Shown here: piece after piece, positions 36,346 to 46,596 of the stretch | Position numbering within the stretch: the first letter of the stretch is position 1 | How the letters are laid out: each line of letters opens with the position of its first letter | DNA from: Cycas panzhihuaensis | Lineage: Eukaryota > Cycadophyta | DNA length: 64,000 nt | Direction: 5' to 3' | NCBI GenBank assembly: GCA_023213395.1 | Contig: CM041465.1 | Coordinates: 61,263,741 to 61,327,740 of the forward strand | Position numbers and translations under genes: made by a program | The notes under the pieces: generated by a model | Seen by the model: the letters and a program-made list of their open reading frames with translations, nothing else | Databases searched by the model: none | Told to the model about the DNA's origin: nothing

Positions 36346-36589
36346 ATCTACGATAACAGCAGCAACAGCCATGCCAACAAAGTCAAAGATAGCAGCAGCC
36401 GCGACAGTAATTCCAACAAAGATTCTAGCAACAACAGCAGCAGTAACCCCCTCGATCAAATCTAGGTGCCTATCGAGAAGGTCAAAGAGGAAGGGGGGGG
36501 GTTTAGAGGTGGCAATCAACGCCACTTCAATCAGTTTGCAGATGAAGACAAATTGTTTTGTGCTTATCAATCATCCAAGGTTGATAAAA

Positions 36590-39500
36590 CTTAGATCATT
36601 GACTCTGAAGCTACTTAACACATGACTGGGAGTGAAGAACTCCTTTGCGACATCAAGGAAGGAAAAGGTCAATCAGTGACCTTCGGCAACAATTAATCTG
36701 TCAAGATTTTTGGCATAGGCACAATAGCTCTATTTCATTCTTCTTCTAATCCTTCATCTTTATTTCCCAATGGCAATGCCTACTTTATACCTTCTATGGA
36801 CAAGAGTTTACTATCTGTTAGCAAATTGGACAAGCAACAGATGAGTATTTTATTCAAAAATGGGAAATGTGTAATAAGTGACAAAGATGACCAAGTAGTA
36901 GCTGTTAGATATAAGGATCATGGCCTCTACAAATTGAATGCTAATAACATAACACTTGATTCTGCTTACTCTGGTTCCATTGTCACTCAAAACTTGTTCA
37001 AGATGCAACTTTGGCATCAATGTCTAGGCCATTTGAGCTTAGACAATCTCAGGTAGATGGTGAACAAAAACATGGTACATGGGCTTCTAAAGATATATAG
37101 CACAAAATATCTTTGTGAAGCATGCATAATAGGGACACAACATCGCTTGCATTTTCTTAAAGGCAAAGCTTGGCGTGCATCACATCCTTTGCAGCTAGTA
37201 CACTCAGATTTGTGTGGACCTATGTCCACTGCATCCTTTGGAGGAGCTTTGTATTACATCTCCTTCATTGATGACTTTTCTCATAAAGTCTGGGTCTACT
37301 TCATCAAGCACAAGTCTGAAGCATTTTCAAAGTTCAAAGAATTCAAGCTTGAAGTAGAGAACGAGTCTGGCCAATCCATCAAAACACTAAGGACAAACAA
37401 TGGAGGTGAATTTACTTCAAATGAATTCACCCAATTCTGCAAGGATAATGGCATTTGAAGACAGCTTACTATTCCTCACACTCCTCAACAAAATGGAATC
37501 TCTGAAAGAATGAATAGAACTTTGGCTAATAAAGTCAAAGCAATGATGCATGCAAAAGGACTCACTCAAGCTTACTAGGCAGAGGCATTCCACACAACTA
37601 TCTATGTGACAAATTGAAGTCCAACAACAGCAGTCACTGACATTACACCAGAGGAGGCATGGTCTGGCAAAAAGCCAATTGTCAGTCATTTGAAGACTTT
37701 TGGGCGTACTGCTTATATGCACATCCTCGACTAGCAAAGAACAAAATTAGACAAGCATAGTCTAAAATGCATCTTTATAGGTTATGCCATTCATAGCAAA
37801 GCCTACAAGTTGTATGATCCCATTGGAAAGAAAATGCATCTCTCAAGAGATGTAATCTTTGTTGAAGAAGACCATAAGGAGTTGCATATAGCATCCATGC
37901 AACTCCCCATTGACAAAGCCAAAAAGATTGTTAAGACCTTCCTTCCCTCTCAATCTTCAACTCCATGTACATTATTTACACCTGTTAGACCGTCCACATC
38001 ATCAGATCTAGCTCCACTTGATCCTAGCACATCTTCCGTTGATCAAACACTTAGACCAGAAGATCTTGAGGTTCAAGTCACATCAATTAAAAAGTTATCA
38101 AAATTGTATACTCAAATAGTACAGGACGGCCACATCATTGAAGGAAAACGTCCATCAAAATACAGGTAGCAAACCAATTTTGCACTTATGGCTGAAGTGC
38201 TATGTGTTGATGAGTCTTCCACCTTTGAGGAGGCTTCTAAAAGTGAAAATTGGAAGGCTGCCATGGATGAAGAAATCTATTCTATTGAAAAGAATGATAC
38301 TTGGGATTTGGTCGAATTGTCTAAACACAAACATGCAATCAGTTGCAAATGGGTCTACAAGACCAAATTCCACTTTGATGGTACACTTAAGCGCCACAAG
38401 GCATGCTTTGTGGCAAAAGGAATGCATAGACTACGAGGAGACTTTTGCACTAGTGGCTAATATGAACACTATCAGACTCATCTTAGCCTTAACAGTTCAA
38501 TGCAAATGGCCAGTTTTTCAGATGGACGTGAAGAGCGCCTTTCTTAATGACGATCTTCAGGAGGAGGTATACTTGAAGCAACCTCCCAGTTATAAGGTAC
38601 AAGGCAAGGAGCATTTAGTATGTCGCCTAAAAAAGGCATTATATGGCTTAAAACAAGCTCCAAGAGCATGGTACTCAAAGATCGATGATTACTTCTTGAG
38701 ACATGGGTTTCATCGATCTACTTCAGATCCTAACTTATACATCAAACATGAAAGAAACCATGCCATTTTTATTGTCTTGTATGTAGATCACTTAGTAATC
38801 ACTGGCAATGACATTAAGATGATACAAATTCTCCAGAATGACTTGAAGAGGAGTTTCGAGATGACAGATCTTGGACTTCTCCATTATTTCTTAGGGTTTG
38901 AGGTATGGCAACAGCCAGGCTATATCTTCATCTCCCAAGCGAAATATTCTTAGGACATTTTGCAGTGGTTCAGGATGCACAACTGCAAGCCAGCGCCTAC
39001 ACCCATGGAGAATGGAACTAAGCTTACTCTCAATGAGGAAGTTGAACCTGCAGATCCCACTCTTTACCGGCAATTGATTGGTAGCCTCATTTATCTCACC
39101 AACACTCGACCGGATATTTCATTTGCAGTTGAGATTTGTTCTCGACATATGTCTCAACCCAATCATAAACATTAGAATGCAGCTAAACGCATACTTAAAT
39201 ACATCAAAGGCACATTGCAGCATGGCCTTGAGTATGCACATGATGAGAACTTCACTCTGGAAGGGTTCTTAGAGTCTGATTGGACAGGTTGCCAAGATAG
39301 CAGGAGATCAACATCAAAATACTATTTTTCCCTTGGTTCAGCAGTTGTTTCGTGGAGTTGCAAGAAGCAACCCAATGTTACCTTGTCCTCTACCGAAGCA
39401 GGGTACAAAGTTGCAGTCAGCGCAGTTTGTGAAGCTATCTGGCTATAACGGATTCTTGGGGAACTTGGACTTGAGTAGGATCATCCCACCAGAATTTATT

Positions 39501-39748
39501 GCAACAATCAAAATGTGCTCAAGTTGGCCAAGAATCCTGTCTTTCATGTAAGGACCAAACATATTGAGGTTCATCATCACTTCATCAGAGAGCATGTGCA
39601 AAGTGGTGAAATCAACCTTCAATATCAACCAACAGAACAGCAGATAGCAGATATCTTTACCAAGCCACTTAGTAGAGAAAAATTTATAAAATTTAGAGAT
39701 GGTCTAGGGGTTCAACTTAACATTGTAAATAGTAAGCAGGGGTGTTAA
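36590..39748 (+). pseudogene. copia4 pol (protease, integrase, RT, RNase H)
   Basis: The protease region IIDSEATxHMTG has Glu for Gly and a stop after Thr. The pre-integrase block LWHQCLGHLSLDNLR and the Cys pair LCEACIIG follow. The integrase has LVHSDLCGPMSTA, ISFIDDFSHKVWVYFIKHK, LRTNNGGEFTSNEF (Asn where the second catalytic Asp is expected) and PQQNGISERMNRTL. The RT has [38 protein letters not shown], and LYVDHLVITGND, so the YVDD box is altered to YVDH (38783-38794). The RNase H region has LSSTEAGYKVAVSAVCEAIW and ADIFTKPLSREKF. The last codons run into the LTR and stop at 39746-39748. It is broken by a frameshift near 38400-38450 and many stops. Confidence 0.92.
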
Positions 39749-40295
39749 ACCTTATGTTTACATGTTAAGACTATGTACTTTATTTTTCATGTAATATTTG
39801 TACTTTTGTACTTTAGAGGTGACTTATCACTTAAGTGATAAAGTGCACACCCACATTCTTTTCTAGTGACACAACATTGTCACTAAAGGGTCAAATGGAC
39901 CCCCATGTACTTTTGCTCACTTGAGAGCCCTAAAAGGACACATGTCCTACATGCAAGGCACGTACCTTAGATGTTTGACACTTGTCAAACATCCAATGCC
40001 TTAGGTCTCTCATTTCACTCTATATAATAAGACCTCTCCTCATTGTTCTCATATAAAGTTGGAGTTGTATTATTATGCTGCCAGTTTGCTAATCAAACTG
40101 TTATTCATTTGGAGGTTGGACCAATTCCAACCCCTCATCTTTGATATCATTTTCTTGCTCCTTCTTTTCATGTTTTATCTTGCTTATATTTCATCTTAGA
40201 GTTTCATACTTGTTTAGCATTTGTTGCTTTCTAGAACTAGAGTGAACCTAGCTTCTAGATCTTGGGATTGTAAGGCCATTAGGCCAATTTTCACA
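39743..40295 (+). repeat. copia4 3' LTR (553 bp)
   Basis: It starts TGTTAAACCTTATG immediately after the purine tract AAGCAGGGG and ends TTTTCACA. The target duplication CCTAA follows. Confidence 0.92.
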
Positions 40296-40300
40296 CCTAA

Positions 40301-41300
40301 TCTCTACATTCAAATCAAGGGAGACTCTATCCTAATTGTAAGACTCTATGTGGATGATCTTGTCTATACCGGAAATGACTCCCATTTATTGCGACACTTT
40401 AAGGAAGCCATGTGTAAAGAGTTTGAAATGACATATTTGGGCCTAATGCATTACTTCCTAGGTTTGGAAGTATGGCAAGATAAGAATGGCATCTTCATCT
40501 CCCAACGAAAATATACCCTAGATCTATTACAAAAGTTCAGGACGACCGACTATAAATCATTGGCAACTCCAGCAGAAACAGAAATTAAGCTCTCTAAATC
40601 AGATGATTTTACACCAGTTGATCCTACACTCTACATACAACTAATTGGCAGCTTGATCTATTTGACATCCACTCGACCTGATATACGACATTCATTTAGT
40701 GTTGTATCCAAATTCATACAACATCCGAAGACCACTCATTGGCAAATAGCCAAAAGAATTCTTTGTTATCTTAAAGGCACTTCAAAATATGGGTTATATT
40801 ATAAAGCCTCATCAAAATTCCAGTTGACAGGTTATACAGACTCAGATTAGGTAGGCGACATCGATGACAGAAAATCAACTTCAGATTAAATGTTTAGCAT
40901 GGAATCAACAGCTATAGCATGGAGCACCAAGAAACAAAACATAGTTTCCCTATCTACAGCCGAAGCAAAGTATAAAGCAACAATTGTTGGCGCATGTGAA
41001 ACAGCATGATTAAGAAGACTTCCCCAAGACTTTTAACTAAAATAGAAATGTCCTACAAGAATTTGGTGTGACAATCAGAGTACAATACATATGGCAAAGA
41101 ACCCAGTTTTCCATGGCAGAACAAAACATATTGAGACACAATATCACTTTATTTGAGAGTTAGTGCAAGCAAAAGAGATTGAATTAGCATATTGTAGCAC
41201 TGAAGACCAAGCAGCAGATATCTTCACAAAAGCATTGGACAAAGTCAAATTTCAGAAATTCATAGACAAATTAAGAGTTCTTCACATTGGTCATTATGGG
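40301..41300 (+). pseudogene. copia3 pol, second part (RT palm, RNase H)
   Basis: The frame resumes with LYIQIKGDSILIVRLYVDDL, keeping the intact YVDD catalytic box, followed by LGLMHYFLGLEVWQDKNGIF, LIGSLIYLTSTRPDIRHSF and AKRILCYLKGTSKYGLYY. The RNase H part has [34 protein letters not shown] and ADIFTKALDKVKFQKF, ending just before the purine tract at 41295. Stops occur at 40848, 40888 and 41010-41045, several at codons that are Trp or Gln in relatives. Confidence 0.92.
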
Positions 41301-41306
41301 GAAGAA

Positions 41307-41661
41307 TGTTGGGATAATACCCAATGTTCCTATATTAATGTGCACCTAGGGCACCTCAAAGCCACCTTGGGCCTCTCTAGAACATCTCAGGCCACCTAGC
41401 AGCCGCCACCAATCGCCAAAGGAGCCAACGCATCTACATTGAAGCACGTATTTAATTATTGTTTAATATTTTTAATATTATTTTGAATTTTCATTGTGTC
41501 GGGTTGAGGCACTTGTCGCCTTCCCAAACTTGCCTATAAATGGGGTGGGAATACCTCCCTGGTGTTTTCTAACACCGCCAACATATTATTCAGAAATTTA
41601 TTTTCACTTTACAACTATGCACTCGCTAATGAATCTCCCGCTCTGCACCTCGCTTCCAACA
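41307..41661 (+). repeat. copia3 3' LTR (355 bp)
   Basis: It is the partner of 21563-21917, with the same length and ends TGTTGGG...CCAACA. The CCTATAAATGGGG box is conserved. AAGAC follows. Confidence 0.95.
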
Positions 41662-41666
41662 AAGAC

Positions 41667-42112
41667 AAGGGAACTATAGACCCAAAATTCAAACAAACTA
41701 GATTTAAATCTTTTTGGTAATTGCAAAAATATTAAAACAAATTGTAAAATTGCATTGTGTCAGCTAGATCGCAAAAAGAACCAAATATATGAAATATTTA
41801 TCCCTAAAAACTTAGGGTCTCGAAGAATTTAGTGCCGATTTGGGTTGTACATGGCTGCAGCAATAAAAAAAACAGCGTTCAGCATTGAAAATCTCGGCTG
41901 CAAATTGGAGAGTTGTGGCTTTGTAGAGACGTTTGAGCTTTGTGAATTGATTTTGCAACTTCGACAAGATTGGTTGCGCAAAAATGCTAATGGCAGGGTC
42001 TGTGTGCTTTGATGACAACGATATGTTTGTCTTGCGTCTGCTTAAGCTTTCTATGTCTTCGAGCGAAAGCGTGTTAGATCTGATTCATCCTTTCGACAAA
42101 AGCATGTTAACA
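41667..42112 (-). repeat. Probable remainder of the copia1 5' LTR
   Basis: This is contiguous with 21562 once copia3 is removed. It ends on the plus strand in TCGACAAAAGCATGTTAACA; TGTTAA at the outer end and TTTAGCA at the inner end would be the LTR termini. A 68-codon minus-strand open frame (41812-42018) has protein-like composition but no recognisable family. The assignment is tentative. Confidence 0.35.
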
Positions 42113-42650
42113 TCTGGCTGGTGAGTAATTTTGTGGTGTGGTGTCAAATTTAAGGCACATGACTCAGCGATCCAGAGCAGCTCTTTTTCAGAGTGGCAAC
42201 TGCATTAGGTCTGTGGCAGCTTCCCAGAGGCAGGCTAAACAGAAGAGCAGTAGCTGAAAAGAAAACGAAGTCCGTGTCCACAATGACGATTGGATTTTGA
42301 CACTCAGTGCGATTCCTTAGAATTTGCAGCTCGATTTCTAGGGAATAGTGTTCATATTTGCTAAAACTGAGATATAATTGTTACAGATTCTTGTTATTTC
42401 TTCTGCATCAGCAAATTAGAGAATGTAATTGCCAAGTACTGCCGCTATGTTGAATAACTTTGATTTCAAGAAGACTCGTTCAAACGGGAGGCCGTCATCG
42501 AGCACAAGTGTTTGACGTTTGATACGAATCTCCACGCAGGTTCTTGAACCACAACCTGGGATAGAACTGCTTCTTAATTATTCTTCATCAAGCTGCTTCA
42601 AATAGTCTGAACCTGCTGCTTTTAAATAATCTGAACCTGCTTTGATACCA
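42113..42650 (-). other. Leader-like stretch with a short tandem repeat and PBS
   Basis: No coding homology is seen. A 23-bp unit CTGCTTCAAATAGTCTGAAC(CTG) is repeated at 42593-42615 and 42616-42637, with a partial third copy merging into the primer site. The minus strand of 42639-42650 reads TGGTATCAAAGC, an initiator-tRNA-type PBS directly next to the LTR at 42651. Confidence 0.65.
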
Positions 42651-43017
42651 TGTTGGAGAGGGAGTGCGAACGAGAGAATCAGTCTACAAATCATTCAACA
42701 AATATACACAGCATGTGGACAGGTGGAAAACTCCTACAGGGAAAGAAAAACTACCTCAAAATAATAATTTTATATATATCAAAATGCATAATACAAGATA
42801 TTTAGGATCTCATCTCTCTCTCTTTCTGTCTGTCAGTGTGAAGCGCCTCGTATATTTTTAACGAGAGCAATAATACAAAGTTCATTGGAATGGACAATGG
42901 TCCATACACTGAACTTTTAATACATAATAATTAAATACATACTTCAGCTTTTCAAGATAACATTGCATAAACAAATATTAATTCTGACACTTTGGATATT
43001 CTGTCTTTTCTTCAACA
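42651..43017 (-). repeat. Isolated copia-type 5' LTR (367 bp) downstream of the PPR gene
   Basis: It runs TGTTGGAGAGG to CTTCAACA on the plus strand (TGTTG/CAACA inverted ends), with a PBS on its left, so it is a minus-strand 5' LTR. It shares a conserved block with the copia2 LTRs. No partner 3' LTR is found and its internal region seems lost or reduced to 42113-42638. A CT-rich stretch lies at 42812-42836. It begins 213 bp beyond the PPR stop codon. Confidence 0.75.
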
Positions 43018-43229
43018 ATAAGCTCCAAATAAATGCTTCTTAAAGTATCACTCCTTTATGCACACTTCTCTGTATCAAATAAATTATGCATAATATAATT
43101 TTCATTCAACTTCCAAACTTCCATTCCCAAGGTTATGCTATGAATGCAAAACCTAATCAATGCATTGCCACTAAATCTTTGCCAATAACAATGAAAAGGC
43201 TTACATTTTGTTGCATGTTTTACTTGGAA

Positions 43230-46028
43230 TTACCAGTAGTCCTTACAAGAGCACAGTCCATTCTTGAAATGATGGAAGCGATTGGCATCTCTCACAATAA
43301 TTTCTCGTCCAACAATCTTGGAGATTAACTTGATGGAAGTGTGACAGTCACCACACATGCGAAGATTCTTGAAAATTTTGATAGGTGTCCCAAGGGGTGT
43401 GGCAATAAGCCCAAAGGCAAGGGCCAGCTTTTCACTATGGTAGCACAGAAAATGTTCTTTCTGCTCTTCTTCCACATCATGTAGCACAAAGTTCGTCTCA
43501 GGCACATACCCTGCCTTCTTCATCTGCCTAGTCAATTCATCCAACTTTCCATAAATTTCTGCACTTTGAGGGTGCGATGTCTCTCTCACTGCAAATGTAT
43601 GCACCCTATTATTGATTTCAACCCAGCTGCAACCTGCCTCCTTTTTCACACCCCTGTCTTTCATCAATTTTCGCACATTTGCTACATCATCCCACATTCC
43701 ATTCACAGCGAAGATGTTTGACAGCAGAACATATGTTGCCGCATCCTGTGGTTCCAGTTCAAGAATACATTCTGCGGCATGCTTTCCAAGCTTTACATTT
43801 CCATGCACTCTGCATGCACCAAGTAGGGTCCTCCACACCAAAACATCAGGTTTAAATGGAATTTTGTTGACGAAGTATCCTGCCTCATCTAGTCGACCAG
43901 CACGGCCAAGAAGGTCAACCATGCAGGCATAGTGCTCTGTTCTAGGTGTGATGCCATGATTTTGACTCATGGAGTTAAAGAAGTAACAACCCTCATCAAC
44001 CAAGCCTCCATGGCTGCATGCTGAAAGAACACCAATGAAGGTGAATTGGTCTGGCTTCGTGCCTTCCAGTTGCATTCTTTCAAAGAGTTTAAGGGCTTCC
44101 TTGCTATGCCCATGCTGGGCATATGCAGAAATCATTGCATTCCAGGAAATTGAGTTGTGTTCAGGTATTTTGTCAAACACATCCTGGGAGTTCTGGAGGT
44201 TCCCACATTTGGCATACATGGTAACGAGAGCATTACCCACAGAAACATCTAACTCATATCCAGTTTTTATGATCTGGTCATGAATCTGCTTGCCCTGTTC
44301 CAAGGATGCGAGGGTGGCAGATGCACTAAGAATACTGGCAAAGGTAAACGAGTTTGGTTCCATGCCTGCCCACTTCAATTCACAAAAGAATTTCAAGGCC
44401 TCCTCACAATATCCATTCTGATAATATCCAACAATCATTCCGTTCCATGAGACAATGTTACGGTCAGGCATTCTGTCAAATGCATTGCGTGCATCGCCTA
44501 TGTTTCCACATTTAGCATACATATCAACAAGAGCGCTCCCAACAAAGATATTTGAATCGAATCCAAATTTGATGATGTAGGCATGAGCCTGCTTACCCTG
44601 TTCAATATTTGCTAAAGTAGCGCATGCCTGGAGAACACTGGCAAAGGTGAATTGCTCTGGTTTGATGTTGGAGAGTTGCATTTGAAAAAATTGCTCGAGT
44701 GCCTTCTCACCATTCCCATTCTGGGCATACCCTGTAATGATCGTACTCCATGAGACCACATTTTGTTCAACCATTTTGTCAAACACGCCGTGTGCATCGC
44801 CCATGGATCTGCATTTTGCATACATGGTAGCCAGCGCATTTCCCACAGAGACGTCTATCTCAAATCCAGTTTTAATAATATAGGCATGGACCTGCTTGCC
44901 ATGTTCCAAACTTGTCAGGGTACCACATGCACTGAGAATGTTAGTGAAGGTGAAATTGTCATGCTTCATACCTGCCAGTTGCATTTCGCAAAAGAGGTTA
45001 AGAGCATACCCTGCATTTTCATTTTGAACATACCCTGCGAGCATAGCATTCCAAGAATGTACATCTCGTTTAAGCAATTTGTCAAATATTTGGCGGGCAT
45101 CCCTGATGATCTTGCATTTAAAATACATGGTAACAAGGGCGGTCCCCACAAAGACATCAGACTCTAATCCAGTTTTGACAATGAGGACATGGATCTGTTT
45201 CCCCTGTTCCAAACCTGCTAAGCTAGCACAGGCACGCAGAATAACAGTGAAGGTGAATTTGTCGAATTTAGCCCCCAACCGATGCATTTGGCAGAAGAGT
45301 TCTAAAGCATCTTCACCGTGGGTATTCTGGACATAACCTGAAATCATTGAAGTCCAGGAGAGCTTATCTCGTTCAGTCATTTTGTCAAACACTTGGCGCG
45401 CACTCAGCAAATTTCCACACTTCCTGTACATGTTGACGAGGTTGTTTCCCAAAAAAATGTCTGGCTCCACTCCAGTCTTGATCATATGGGCATGGACCCT
45501 CTTGCCTTCGGCCAAAGCTTTCATTTTGATACAACCTTGCAAGATATGGCCATAACTGTAGGAGTTTATAGTAATTCCTTGTCGGCTTATATCATATAAA
45601 AGATCTATGGCCTCCTCCAATCGTTCTTCCTTGCACAGTCTGCTCACATCTTCAGTTATCGCAGCGTAGCCTCCCTGATTTTCCTTCCGTTTTATTCTCA
45701 GTGCTCCTTGAATTGCATATATGTTATATGGGCTTTTGGGTTGCTTTAAAGCAATTTGTTCGTTCGAAACATTGGTGAATTTAAGTTTCACTTCAACAAA
45801 TCCCTACAGAGCACGGTAGAGTGTTGTTGAATGAGAAATACCAACAACAGAGATCGGCAATGAAAAGCATAAAAAAAAGCATAGGAAAGAACCTATGAAA
45901 TTGCTTACCGTCTGCAAACGGAATATTTGTGCACAATCTGAACTCCTCTGCCTAATTTGAGTCTTGATTAGGAACGAGGACGGAATCCATGAATTCAAAT
46001 GTGTTGGATTCGTGGTGACAGCAGCCAT
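43230..46028 (-). CDS. PPR protein, PLS subclass with E and complete DYW domain; two exons, 897 aa
   Basis: Proposed gene: exon 1 46028-45909 (40 codons from ATG), intron 45908-45804 and exon 2 45803-43230 (857 codons plus TAA). Exon 1 (MAAVTTNPTHLNSWIPSSFL...) is rich in Ser, Thr and Arg and poor in acids, like an organelle transit peptide. Exon 2 carries about 17 P, L and S repeats in an exact 101-residue triplet period (TFTVILRAC, TFTNILSAC, TFASVLQAC, TFASILSAS, TFIGVLSAC). E motifs follow, and a DYW domain occupies about residues 805-897 with HSEKLA (829), CGDCH (857-861), RFHHF and the terminal CSCKDYW. Such proteins bind organelle RNA and deaminate specific C to U; all zinc and catalytic residues are present. 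The long open frame amid decayed elements suggests selection. The target site and organelle are unknown. Confidence 0.92.
45804..45908 (-). other. 105-bp phase-0 intron in the 5' part of the PPR gene
   Basis: The minus strand shows a donor CAGACG|GTAAGC at 45909/45908, a pyrimidine-rich middle (TTTCCTATGCTTTTTTTATG, TTTCTCATTC) and an acceptor GTGCTCTGTAG|GGA at 45804/45803. The intron's terminal TAG is exactly the in-frame stop that separates the two open frames. Removing it joins ACG to GGA without a frame change. This explains why exon 2 has no upstream ATG of its own; its first Val codon (GTG at 45791) is internal. Confidence 0.82.
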
Positions 46029-46287
46029 GATATCGGGGATTATTATTATTATTAAATGAAAAAAATTCAAAAGCTTAGATTACATTTAAATTACATGAAA
46101 TGCGTTCTCCTCGTTTAGGTATTAACGTGAACTGTGCTCGAAATTACAGTACGCTCAGCAGTAGCACAGGTGATAGACGTAGAAAGAGAGCTCGGTACAA
46201 GCTTATCAAGCAATAATCTTGTTCAAACCTGACTCGCTTTAGCTTACAGGGCCGGTGGTAGATTCAAGACCACCTCCCTTGGCCTTG

Positions 46288-46306
46288 CCCCACCCCACCC
46301 CACCCC
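46288..46306 (-). promoter_or_regulatory. Four-tract G-quadruplex motif upstream of the PPR gene
   Basis: The minus strand (PPR sense) has four GGGG tracts separated by single T bases, 260 bp upstream of the ATG. This meets the strictest G4 pattern with one-base loops. Its position suggests promoter or 5' UTR; a function is inferred only. Confidence 0.6.
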
Positions 46307-46389
46307 AAACCAACAAATCTCCTGTGTCTCTGCTTTCACGTTTATCTTCGCAGCAATAGCAAACGTATACACACAAACTACGCTTGAAA

Positions 46390-46596
46390 ATGAATTCATC
46401 TGTAGATGTTTCGAGCGGCAGTGCCGGACGATTATTGGCCGGGGGGGGGACAGTGGGGAAGATTATTGACCATTATTACACGGTTGCATGGAGTCGCGAT
46501 AAATATGTTATAAATTGTGAGTTTGCCCGTGGGAAATGGTTAAATGTTATTATTGTTGAGTGGAGTGAATACGAGAAGTTTTATGGGATTGGGTAG
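46390..46596 (+). CDS. Small hypothetical open frame, 68 aa, divergent from the PPR gene
   Basis: The ATG at 46390 (aaaATGAATTC) opens MNSSVDVSSGSAGRLLAGGG and ends GIG at a TAG (46594-46596). The start context is GC-rich compared with its surroundings and lies 360 bp upstream of the PPR ATG on the other strand, so a shared promoter is possible. It contains a run of nine G (46441-46449), which is prone to sequencing or replication slippage, so the frame after residue 17 is uncertain. I recognise no domain. It may be a truncated first exon or chance. Confidence 0.2.
   Translation: MNSSVDVSSGSAGRLLAGGGTVGKIIDHYYTVAWSRDKYVINCEFARGKWLNVIIVEWSEYEKFYGIG

Larger units (their letters stand above)
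32516..40295 (+). mobile_element. copia4: complete Ty1/copia element nested in copia3 RT, 7780 bp
   Basis: The LTRs at 32516-33057 (542 bp) and 39743-40295 (553 bp) are flanked by the perfect target duplication CCTAA (32511-32515 and 40296-40300). The PBS variant is at 33060-33071 and the purine tract AAGCAGGGG at 39734-39742. There is a long leader (33072-35549), then gag and pol. By eye the LTRs differ at about 5-6%, the lowest of the pairs here, consistent with this being the youngest insertion. The insertion point lies between Asn and Leu codons of the copia3 RT. Confidence 0.95.
21563..41661 (+). mobile_element. copia3: complete Ty1/copia element holding two nested elements
   Basis: Two 355-bp LTRs (21563-21917 and 41307-41661) are flanked by the target duplication AAGAC at 21558-21562 and 41662-41666. 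The PBS lies at 21920-21931 and a purine tract (tatggggaagaa) at 41295-41306. Removing the nested elements (22859-27102 and 32516-40295) leaves about 8.07 kb with a 3.1-kb leader, gag from 29277 and pol ending near 41300. By eye the LTRs differ by about 12%, more than those of either nested element, which agrees with the nesting order. It is the same family as copia5 (50445-55262) by LTR and protein. Confidence 0.95.

Noticed and set aside
36193-36570. A 125-codon minus-strand frame rich in Ala and Val
   Set aside because: It is the antisense of the CAG-rich Gln tail of copia4 gag.
41812-42018. A 68-codon minus-strand frame with balanced composition
   Set aside because: It lies in the presumed copia1 LTR; no family or splice context supports a gene.
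43230-45791. An 853-aa PPR protein starting at GTG
   Set aside because: Plant nuclear genes start at ATG. The spliced model gives a proper ATG and a targeting-type N-terminus.
45804-46070. A separate 88-aa protein just upstream of the PPR gene
   Set aside because: It is exon 1 plus the unspliced intron of the PPR gene; its stop is the intron's terminal TAG, and its first 14 codons lack an ATG.
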